Shown here one piece after another: positions 1 to 4,463 of a stretch of DNA of 5,973 nt; the stretch's first letter is position 1; the number at the start of each line of letters is the position of its first letter. The DNA is from Candidatus Iainarchaeum sp. (GTDB taxonomy: Archaea > Iainarchaeota > Iainarchaeia > Iainarchaeales > GCA-2688035), in contig JAQTPU010000054.1 in NCBI GenBank assembly GCA_028712575.1, forward strand, positions 1-5,973, in the 5' to 3' direction. The notes below the pieces were generated by a model. The model was given only the letters and a program-made list of their open reading frames with translations, was not told the origin of the DNA and made no database searches. The position numbers were made by a program, and so were the translations under genes.

Positions 1-1
1 C

Positions 2-700
2 ACTCCAGCTCTTGATGACAAGGCTGTTTTGAACGAAAAAGACCTTTTGAAAATAGACCTCAGCGCGCATATTGACGGTTTTATTGCAGATGCCGCTTTT
101 TCAATTAATTTAAGCAATGACCATTCAAAGCTTATCGAGGCAAGCGGAAAAGCACTTGAAAACGCGCTCGCAGAGGCAAAAGCCGGAAGCGCAATCGGCA
201 AAATCGGGGAAGAAAATGAAAAAACAATCAAAGGATTCGGATTTAATCCGATACAAAATCTTACAGGGCACGAGCTCGGGGAATACCAGCAGCATGCGGG
301 AATTTCAATTCCAAATATTGCAAAAACAGACCCGAGAAAACTTGAAGCAGGGCACGCTTATGCAATAGAGCCTTTTGCAACAAACGGAAAAGGCCTTGTA
401 AGGGAATCTGTGCAGTCGGAAATTTTTGCTCTGGAAGAGCCGAAGCCAGTAAGGAATGCAGGGGCAAGGCAGGTTCTTGAATTCATAACTGAAAATTACG
501 ACACACTGCCTTTTGCGGAAAGATGGATTGCAAAAAAACTGAAATTGCCGGAATTCCAGAGAAAAATCGCAATGCGCGAATTATTGAAAAACAACTGCAT
601 TCACGCCTATCCAGTCCTGAAGGAAGAAACAGGCAAACTAGTCTCACAAACAGAAACCAGCATTTTTATAAACGAAGAAGAAGTAATAATACTGGTTTGA
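2..700 (+). CDS. map: Type II methionine aminopeptidase, C-terminal part (5' end outside window)
   Basis: This metalloenzyme removes the N-terminal methionine from nascent proteins in the cytosol. The reading frame is open from position 2, so 232 codons are visible and roughly 60 N-terminal residues, including the catalytic His near the substrate pocket, lie upstream. All five metal ligands known for the pita-bread fold can be seen: Asp in KIDLSAHIDG (codon 56-58), Asp in FIADAAFS (89-91), His in LTGHELG (269-271), Glu in YAIEPFA (368-370) and Glu in SQTETSIF (653-655). The second pocket His is in YQQHAG. The insert before the penultimate ligand (RWIAKKLKLPEFQRKIAMREL) is the helical subdomain that defines type II enzymes. 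The short length suits the archaeal form, which lacks the eukaryotic N-terminal extension. The stop codon abuts the next gene's ATG, so the two are probably co-transcribed. Identification is firm. Confidence 0.97.
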   Translation, partial: TPALDDKAVLNEKDLLKIDLSAHIDGFIADAAFSINLSNDHSKLIEASGKALENALAEAKAGSAIGKIGEENEKTIKGFGFNPIQNLTGHELGEYQQHAGISIPNIAKTDPRKLEAGHAYAIEPFATNGKGLVRESVQSEIFALEEPKPVRNAGARQVLEFITENYDTLPFAERWIAKKLKLPEFQRKIAMRELLKNNCIHAYPVLKEETGKLVSQTETSIFINEEEVIILV

Positions 701-1723
701 ATGCAGATTGACAAAAAAACAATTATTTTTGCGGCAGTAATTGCCGCTGCAATCATTATTTCGGCCTTTCTCCTTAATGCAAGCGGCATCAGCGTTGCAC
801 AGATTCTTGACGTAAAAAACTACAAAGTTACAATAGCAAAACTCCTTGCGGCCGAATTCATCGGATTTGTTTTTATAGCCCCTGTTTCCTATGCCGCGGC
901 AATAATTGCAATGAAAAAAAACGAGTCAATGGAAACTCTTGCAATCTGCTCGCTTTCCGCGGCAATCGCAGTGATTATTTCCCTCGTTGCATTCCCGAAC
1001 CTGATGCACTACCTGATACTGGCGCTTTTTGCAATAGCATCATTCCCGGTTGCAATGTACTATTCAAAAATAGCATTCAAGGAACTCAAAAAATTCGCCA
1101 CTTTCCGCGGGACAGGCTCCTCAATAAACAAAGGCGCAATGATAATCGCACTGGGAATACTTGTTTTCAGCGCCGCAACAATCCTGCCAAAAAACCAGCA
1201 GATGGCAACGCAAATGGAATACGATTTTGTGGAATTGACAATCGGGGAGAACGCAACAGGAATGGCCGGGCTTGCAACTTCAAAAATCTCGGAGCAAATA
1301 GCCGACGGAATTATTCTCCAGCAAAGCCAGACACTGGACCAGATGACCGGAAACCAGGCATTTGAAAAATTAAGGGCAAAGCAAGACCCGGACATAATTG
1401 CATTTGTAACAGCAACAGACGCAATAAAACAGCAAATCCAAAGCCCTGTTTACAGGGCACAATTAATAGCGCAAATAGCCCAAAACCAGGAAAGCGCACT
1501 CCAAAACGCGGGAATAAACCAAAGCCAGATAATACAAATGATAAAAAAAATGCCGATAATCCAGCAATTAGAGCCTTTTTTCTGGTTCATGGCAGCACTA
1601 ATCCTGATTGGAATAAGCCAAATCCTTTTCCTCATAATAAGCAACCTGGGAGCTGCTTACTGCCTCATTCTTGACAGGGCAATTCCAAAAGAAGACAACA
1701 ATCAGCCTGCAACACAAAATTAG
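701..1723 (+). CDS. Six-helix membrane protein with Gln-rich loop, family unknown
   Basis: I do not recognise the family. The 340-residue product has hydrophobic segments at about 8-26, 46-71, 80-97, 103-121, 144-162 and 294-321, so six transmembrane helices are likely. Between helices 5 and 6 lies a hydrophilic stretch of about 125 residues (about 165-290) rich in Gln, Ile and Ala, with one N-glycosylation-type sequon (GENATG). A short polar tail (KEDNNQPATQN) follows the last helix. The ATG follows the map stop codon with no spacing (TGA then ATG) and there is no clear ribosome binding site, which suggests translational coupling to map. Four early helices with short loops loosely recall Yip1-type membrane domains, but no motif supports naming it. 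Gene reality is well supported by the long open frame; function is not known. Confidence 0.85.
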   Translation: MQIDKKTIIFAAVIAAAIIISAFLLNASGISVAQILDVKNYKVTIAKLLAAEFIGFVFIAPVSYAAAIIAMKKNESMETLAICSLSAAIAVIISLVAFPNLMHYLILALFAIASFPVAMYYSKIAFKELKKFATFRGTGSSINKGAMIIALGILVFSAATILPKNQQMATQMEYDFVELTIGENATGMAGLATSKISEQIADGIILQQSQTLDQMTGNQAFEKLRAKQDPDIIAFVTATDAIKQQIQSPVYRAQLIAQIAQNQESALQNAGINQSQIIQMIKKMPIIQQLEPFFWFMAALILIGISQILFLIISNLGAAYCLILDRAIPKEDNNQPATQN

Positions 1724-1735
1724 ACAATTTTAATT

Positions 1736-1796
1736 CTCCCCTTTTCTTTTTCTTCACAAGAAAAAGAAAAGTGTAAGTTTCCCAAAAGAAAAAGAA
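1736..1796 (+). repeat. Dispersed hairpin repeat, copy 1
   Basis: This 61-nt element matches 5382-5444 at every position except the hairpin loop (3 nt here, 5 nt there) and one T/C difference at 1774. It contains a perfect 14-bp inverted repeat, polypyrimidine arm 1741-1754 and polypurine arm 1758-1771, with loop CAC, followed by a conserved tail ending in a second purine tract (1784-1796). It starts 12 nt after the stop of the membrane protein gene, so it can act as that gene's terminator: the 5' arm is T-rich on the coding strand, as archaeal termination favours. Confidence 0.85.
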
Positions 1797-1824
1797 GCGC
1801 ATTCTCCAGCAAACAAAAAAGATT

Positions 1825-1834
1825 GATAAATATG
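1825..1834 (+). promoter_or_regulatory. Probable TATA box for tRNA-Arg
   Basis: The A/T-rich box GATAAATATG is centred about 29 nt before the tRNA 5' end, which places a start site within a few nt of the mature end. It lies between the hairpin repeat and the tRNA and is the only good TATA candidate there. Confidence 0.55.
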
Positions 1835-1857
1835 TACTAATCAAAAATATTATTCAG

Positions 1858-2045
1858 GGCCCCATAGTATAGCCTGGATAGTACTCAAGCTTGCGGAAGC
1901 TTTTCTTTGCAGGGCAAAGAAAACCTTGGAAAAGAAACAGTTTGCCTTCGGCAAACTGGAGTTCGTTCCGCTCACAGTGAATTTTAAAATTAAATTAAAA
2001 AGTTGCAACGAGCTTGTAGCCTGGGTTCAAATCCCAGTGGGGTCA
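1858..2045 (+). tRNA. tRNA-Arg(GCG), with a 114-nt intron
   Basis: The exons are 1858-1896 and 2011-2045, giving a 74-nt mature tRNA that decodes CGC/CGU. The acceptor stem pairs 1858-1864 (GGCCCCA) with 2038-2044 (TGGGGTC) including one G-T pair. The D arm holds GCCTGGA, with an A after GG as expected for arginine tRNAs. The anticodon stem is CAAGC 1886-1890 with GCTTG 2012-2016, the loop is TTGCGGA once spliced (anticodon 1893-1895), and the T arm is CTGGG-TTCAAAT-CCCAG. The discriminator is A2045 and no CCA is encoded. The intron sits at the canonical 37/38 site. The anticodon rests on intron placement, which the bulge-helix-bulge at the junction supports well. Confidence 0.93.
1897..2010 (+). 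other. tRNA-Arg intron with bulge-helix-bulge splice motif
   Basis: The splice junctions form a textbook archaeal bulge-helix-bulge. TTGC (1891-1894) pairs with GCAA (2005-2008) as the 4-bp centre. The 3-nt bulges are GGA (1895-1897) and CGA (2009-2011), each cut before its last base. The outer helix pairs 1898-1904 with 1998-2004 with one G-T pair. At 114 nt the intron is long for an archaeal tRNA. It holds two more hairpins: 1901-1910 with 1914-1923 (10 bp, loop AGG), and 1938-1946 with 1950-1958 (9 bp, loop TTC). The first competes with the splice helix. No credible protein is encoded. Confidence 0.88.
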
Positions 2046-2214
2046 TCAACCATTGAGCAGCGCGAAATGGTTGCCCCAGTTGATGGTTTCCCGAGGCTTT
2101 TTTCGGAAGAAAAAAGGCTCTTCAATCCCAGTGGGGTCATTCGCTATTGCGAAGCAATAGCGACCCGGGTTGATGATTTTCCCAGGTTTTTTCCGCAAGG
2201 AAAAAAGCTGTTCA
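2026..2214 (+). repeat. Two tandem 90-95 nt structured units starting in the tRNA T-loop
   Basis: Unit 1 is 2026-2120 and unit 2 is 2121-2210; TTCA at 2211-2214 begins an aborted third. Both start with TTCA, then the tRNA 3' end AATCCCAGTGGGGTCAT (2030-2046 and 2124-2140), then a hairpin, then a stretch with GTTGATG, then a T6/A6 hairpin. First hairpins: 2047-2054 with 2066-2073 (8 bp), and 2141-2150 with 2154-2163 (10 bp), unrelated in sequence but both perfectly paired. Second hairpins: 2097-2104 with 2109-2116, loop GGAA, and 2187-2194 with 2199-2206, loop GCAA. Each has a G-G mismatch below the stem and then 3 bp (GAG/CTC versus CAG/CTG). The first T6 tract (2098-2103) is also the nearest terminator-like signal after tRNA-Arg. 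Confidence 0.75.
2121..2140 (+). pseudogene. Duplicated 3' end of tRNA-Arg
   Basis: TTCAATCCCAGTGGGGTCAT repeats the T-loop, T-stem 3' strand, acceptor 3' strand and discriminator of tRNA-Arg, lacking only one A of the T-loop. No 5' T-stem strand, anticodon arm or acceptor partner precedes it, so it cannot be a tRNA by itself. It could be an old attachment-site copy, but the homology continuing past it into unit 2 fits tandem duplication better. Confidence 0.7.
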
Positions 2215-2244
2215 CGATGCTTTTAATAAAATAGAAAAACTAAA

Positions 2245-2250
2245 GGAGGG
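2245..2250 (+). promoter_or_regulatory. Strong Shine-Dalgarno site of the UPF0175 gene
   Basis: GGAGGG ends 5 nt before the ATG at 2256 and fixes that start. It is the clearest ribosome binding site in the window; most other genes here look leaderless or coupled. An A/T-rich stretch at 2222-2232 may be the TATA box, but its spacing to the site is tight. Confidence 0.8.
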
Positions 2251-2255
2251 CAAAA

Positions 2256-2573
2256 ATGAAAGCTGAAATAATTTCCGCAAGATTCCAAAAAGAAGAAACA
2301 ACTATGCTTGAGCAGATAGCAAAAGAAGAAAAAACAGACAAAACAAAAGCGCTTAGAAAAATATTTGCTTTAGGCGCAAAGCAATATTCCCTTGAAAAAG
2401 CCGTGCGGGAATATCAGGCAGGCAGGGCAGGCACTGCCAAAGCAGCAGAGATTGCTGGCATTAGTCTTTGGGAAATGATGGACGAGCTGAACAAAAGAAA
2501 CATTGCAAACCCATTGACACAAGAAGACTACAAAGAAGGGCTAAAAAACATGGAAAAAGCATGGAAAAAGTAA
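2256..2573 (+). CDS. UPF0175-family, antitoxin-like protein
   Basis: The 105-residue product has two parts. Residues 1-43 read like a ribbon-helix-helix DNA-binding segment: a short strand (EIISARF), then two helices with LEQIAKEEKTDKTKALRKIFALG. Residues 46-83 match the UPF0175 pattern, LEKAVREYQAGRAGTAKAAEIAGISLWEMMDELNKRNI, a helix-turn-helix-like core usually seen in small archaeal and cyanobacterial proteins treated as putative antitoxins for PIN-domain nucleases. A basic tail (MEKAWKK) ends the protein. The start is fixed by a strong Shine-Dalgarno site. No PIN-domain or other toxin lies beside it: upstream are the structured tRNA-linked repeats, downstream a convergent unrelated gene. 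It may therefore be an orphan antitoxin, act on a toxin elsewhere, or be a stand-alone regulator. The family call is good; the role is inferred. Confidence 0.85.
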   Translation: MKAEIISARFQKEETTMLEQIAKEEKTDKTKALRKIFALGAKQYSLEKAVREYQAGRAGTAKAAEIAGISLWEMMDELNKRNIANPLTQEDYKEGLKNMEKAWKK

Positions 2574-2647
2574 TTAAGTATTTTTGAACCCAGCCAACTG
2601 ATTGGCAATTGAGCGCAAATAAATTGATGCACTCGTTGAAACTATAG

Positions 2648-3463
2648 TCAGTATGCGCTCCCTGAAAGGCTCCATGCAAAGTCCAATTCTTTGTTTACTG
2701 GCTCTGCAAGTTGCTCCATTATTGTGCCCCAAAAAAGTTTTAATCTTGGATCTTTTAATTTCAAGCCGGACAAATGCCTTGCTGGACTCCAGACAGTTGC
2801 TGCTTCTAAATAAACTTTTTTCAGGCCCATTGCTGCACTTAAAGGCCACTCTGCTTTGTTAGGATGTGATATTGCCTCCAAATCATGGATAACCAAACCC
2901 AAAGTGCCATCCTTCTTTTTGTATAAGCCAAACACATCAAGGCCGTGTATTGAAAAACCTGAATTAACAATTTTCACTACACAGGAAGCAAGCTCTTTTA
3001 TCACGGCTTCATTCTTGTGCAGGGACAGCCTTCGCAGCAATGTTGGATATGGTTGCGCGAAAATCCCGAAAAAAGGCTTGTTAAACGGCACTATTTTTGA
3101 GCGCCCCCTGCCTTTAAAAAAAGCCTCTGTCGCAATGTAATACTTTGTTGACAATCGCCCTGGAACATCAACTAAACCCTGGTGCGGCACCGGGAGCCCA
3201 AGTTTCCTCAAATCGCGGGCTATTGAAATTATTTCATTTGCGCGGCCCAAATTATTTTTGGCAACTTGCCTAAGAAAAACTGTCCGCGGTTTCACGCCTG
3301 TTTCTTTTTTCCAATAAACCTTTCCGACACGGTATAAAGAAAACTTTTTTGTAAGGTCCTCTGGAGAATAAACCATATGGGCTTTTGTCAGCCCCGGAAA
3401 AATTGGCCTGCCAACCTTAACCCGAGAAACACTATTTTCTGTTAATACTTTTTTTTTCTTCAT
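2648..3463 (-). CDS. Uncharacterised protein with faint kinase-fold motifs
   Basis: The ATG at 3463 gives 271 residues; a TTG at 3487 would add eight, but the TATA box centred 27 nt before the ATG favours the shorter, leaderless form. No family is recognised with certainty. Numbering from the TTG, residues 181-189 (HGLDVFGLY) sit where the catalytic loop HGDxxxxN of kinase-like phosphotransferases would be, and 199-206 (VIHDLEAI) resembles the metal-binding D[FL]E strand of lipopolysaccharide-kinase-type proteins, ten residues later as expected. Upstream, NEIISIARDLRKLGLPVP could be helix C and YYIATEAF the hinge. The catalytic Asp-Asn pair is not canonical (HGLD in place of HGD, no clear Asn), so it may be inactive, divergent, or another fold. 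The gene converges on the UPF0175 gene with a 74-nt gap containing a small GCCAA/TTGGC hairpin (2593-2606). Confidence 0.82.
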   Translation of the reverse strand: MKKKKVLTENSVSRVKVGRPIFPGLTKAHMVYSPEDLTKKFSLYRVGKVYWKKETGVKPRTVFLRQVAKNNLGRANEIISIARDLRKLGLPVPHQGLVDVPGRLSTKYYIATEAFFKGRGRSKIVPFNKPFFGIFAQPYPTLLRRLSLHKNEAVIKELASCVVKIVNSGFSIHGLDVFGLYKKKDGTLGLVIHDLEAISHPNKAEWPLSAAMGLKKVYLEAATVWSPARHLSGLKLKDPRLKLFWGTIMEQLAEPVNKELDFAWSLSGSAY

Positions 3464-3485
3464 ATCTGGAATATATTCACAAAGC

Positions 3486-3494
3486 AATTTAAAA
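3486..3494 (-). promoter_or_regulatory. TATA box of the kinase-like gene
   Basis: The minus strand reads TTTTAAATT, centred 27 nt before the ATG at 3463, the spacing of a leaderless archaeal transcript. It lies just downstream of the T-tract ending tRNA-Leu, so terminator and promoter are packed into about 30 nt. Confidence 0.6.
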
Positions 3495-3501
3495 CTTATT
3501 T

Positions 3502-3514
3502 AAAAAAGAAAAAA
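3502..3514 (-). terminator. T-tract terminator of tRNA-Leu
   Basis: On the minus strand two T6 runs separated by one C begin 4 nt after the tRNA discriminator base. Such T-tracts terminate archaeal transcription without needing a hairpin. Confidence 0.7.
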
Positions 3515-3517
3515 CAA

Positions 3518-3601
3518 TGCGGGAGGGAGGATTTGAACCCCCGTACCCACTAAGGGACCGGCTCCTGAAGCCGGCGAAATTGACCGCTATTCGACTCCCG
3601 C
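3518..3601 (-). tRNA. tRNA-Leu(CAG)
   Basis: An intact 84-nt class II tRNA. The acceptor stem is GCGGGAG with CTCCCGC, and the D arm begins GAATAGCGGTCAA. The anticodon stem is CCGGC with GCCGG around loop TTCAGGA, anticodon CAG (complement of 3565-3567), reading CUG. A long variable arm (TCCCTTAGTGGGTAC) is typical of leucine tRNAs. The T arm is GGGGG-TTCAAAT-CCTCC with one G-T pair. The discriminator is A and no CCA is encoded. No intron. Confidence 0.97.
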
Positions 3602-3718
3602 AAGTTTGTTGATTGTTGCCAATCTGTCTTCTCTTTTTGGCAAATAATTCTTCTCCAACAAATCTTTTAATAGCTTCACTTGGGACTTTGGAATGGAAAA
3701 ATCGTGCTGAATACAGCG
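3602..3718 (-). other. Gap between membrane protein gene and tRNA-Leu, possibly coding
   Basis: This 117-nt gap reads as plausible protein in two minus-strand frames. One starts at ATG 3746, overlaps the previous gene by 28 nt and runs through the tRNA (85 codons). The other, in the previous gene's frame after its stop, contains QVKLLKDLLEKNYLPKRED and ends at a TAG 10 nt inside the tRNA. Neither has a ribosome binding site. It may be a worn gene end or simply the tRNA leader. Confidence 0.25.
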
Positions 3719-3988
3719 CTATTTTTTGTAAAAATTTTTTATCCATTGCTTTTTGAAGAACGGCATGCTTAACGTGGAAATAACAAAAGCGAGTGCGGGA
3801 ACAAAAGAATTAACCAGGGGCGCGGGAAGCCCGGCTGCAAAAAAATAAATTGAAATTGCACAGTAAGTCAGGGCAAAAATCACTATTTTTCTTGTCCAGC
3901 TTGTTTCCCAGGCCTTGTCTGCTTCAACCCGGGAATTCCTTTCATGCAGTTTCTTTATTTCATTCCGCAGTTCTTCAATTTCCTTCAT
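3719..3988 (-). CDS. Small two-helix membrane protein with N-terminal coiled coil
   Basis: The 89-residue product starts with a charged helix likely to form a coiled coil (residues 2-25, EIEELRNEIKKLHERNSR). A strongly patterned linker follows, VEADKAWETSWTRK (21-34), then two transmembrane helices at about 35-52 and 58-76, and a basic tail (FFKKQWIKNFYKK). From memory, small proteins with this VEADKAWETSWTRK block recur in reduced-genome archaea and bacteria, annotated only as hypothetical; I cannot confirm that here. The linker is the likely functional site because it is rich in conserved-type Trp, Glu and Asp next to the membrane. The ATG lies 6 nt after the stop of the upstream basic-protein gene, so the two form an operon. 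No biochemical role can be assigned. Confidence 0.85.
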   Translation of the reverse strand: MKEIEELRNEIKKLHERNSRVEADKAWETSWTRKIVIFALTYCAISIYFFAAGLPAPLVNSFVPALAFVISTLSMPFFKKQWIKNFYKK

Positions 3989-3994
3989 GAACGG

Positions 3995-4372
3995 TCACAT
4001 TCTTTTTCTCATGCGCTGCATCCTGTGCACTGGAAAAAGCGGCGTGTTTCTATGGCCTGAAAAAAAACCCCTGGGGCCGAGCCTTGAAGCCGGGCGGAGC
4101 ATTGCAGCCGGCCTGATTTTATGAAAAGGGATTCTTCCTGCGCTGCTTCTCGGCATTTCAGGGTTTGAGCCAATTGGCCTTCTTGCATGCATTTTCTGGC
4201 CGCGCCGCACCATTGACCTGAACCTTTGCTCGTTCCAGGCAGTGCCTGCAAAATTCCTTGCGCCCGCGCCAATGCCCTGCCTGTTCATCTGCCTGAACTG
4301 TTCCCTTGGAAAAAACCAGTTTCGCAGAGGGTCAAAGAAACCGAACAAAGCATCAAAAAAGCCCATAAACAA
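3995..4372 (-). CDS. Small Arg-rich protein with hydrophobic N-terminus, unknown
   Basis: The frame encodes about 125 residues from TTG 4372, or 123 from ATG 4366. It opens with an aromatic hydrophobic stretch (MGFFDALFGFFDPLRNWFF), enough for a short membrane anchor or amphipathic helix. The remainder is highly basic, with about 22 Arg and 3 Lys against about 5 acidic residues, and many Met, Pro and Gly; it ends RMQRMRKRM. A basic tail behind a membrane anchor could bind nucleic acid, ribosomes or acidic lipid, but nothing specific supports that. In favour of a real gene: a TATAAA box about 37-43 nt before the start, and a stop 6 nt before the next gene's ATG. Against: low-complexity composition and a long competing frame at 4009-4272. 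The hydrophobic reading continues upstream to 4399 with no usual start codon. Confidence 0.55.
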   Translation of the reverse strand: MFMGFFDALFGFFDPLRNWFFPREQFRQMNRQGIGAGARNFAGTAWNEQRFRSMVRRGQKMHARRPIGSNPEMPRSSAGRIPFHKIRPAAMLRPASRLGPRGFFSGHRNTPLFPVHRMQRMRKRM

Positions 4373-4406
4373 CCAGATAATAATTGGAATTATAAGAATT
4401 TAATTG

Positions 4407-4412
4407 TTTATA
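4407..4412 (-). promoter_or_regulatory. TATA box of the basic-protein operon
   Basis: The minus strand carries TATAAA, which predicts a start near 4383, 11-17 nt before the candidate start codons. It faces the plus-strand promoter at 4426-4434, so this 91-nt gap is a divergent promoter region. Confidence 0.55.
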
Positions 4413-4425
4413 GTCAATGCAAAAA

Positions 4426-4434
4426 AATTTATAC
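4426..4434 (+). promoter_or_regulatory. Probable TATA box of the Tat-signal gene
   Basis: AATTTATAC is centred 34 nt before the ATG at 4464, predicting a leader of about 8 nt. No Shine-Dalgarno site is evident between them. Confidence 0.45.
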
Positions 4435-4463
4435 TGAAACAGCCATTAATTAAAAGTGATTGA

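Noticed and set aside
1060..1395. Minus-strand frame of 111 codons
   Set aside because: It is antisense to the membrane protein gene, with no promoter and no recognisable domain.
2171..2176. TGATGA as a C box of a C/D guide RNA
   Set aside because: The base before it is T where a purine is expected, unit 1 has TGATGG, and no CTGA D box follows within a suitable distance.
2030..2214. CRISPR-like array from the tandem units
   Set aside because: There are only two full units, the parts between repeats are themselves structured and related, and no cas gene is near.
1926..2234. Open frame of 102 codons on the plus strand
   Set aside because: It runs through the tRNA-Arg intron, the second tRNA exon and the structured units, and its translation reflects those RNA features.
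2593..2606. GCCAA/TTGGC hairpin as an intrinsic terminator between convergent genes
   Set aside because: The stem is only 5 bp with no T-tract after it; it is too weak to call.
3489..3746. Open frame of 85 codons on the minus strand as a full gene
   Set aside because: Its C-terminal 40 percent is read through tRNA-Leu. Only the part before the tRNA could be coding, and that is listed with low confidence.
4009..4272. Alternative minus-strand frame of 87 codons inside the basic-protein gene
   Set aside because: It has no promoter or start signal of its own and lies within the frame that has a TATA box and tight spacing to the next gene.
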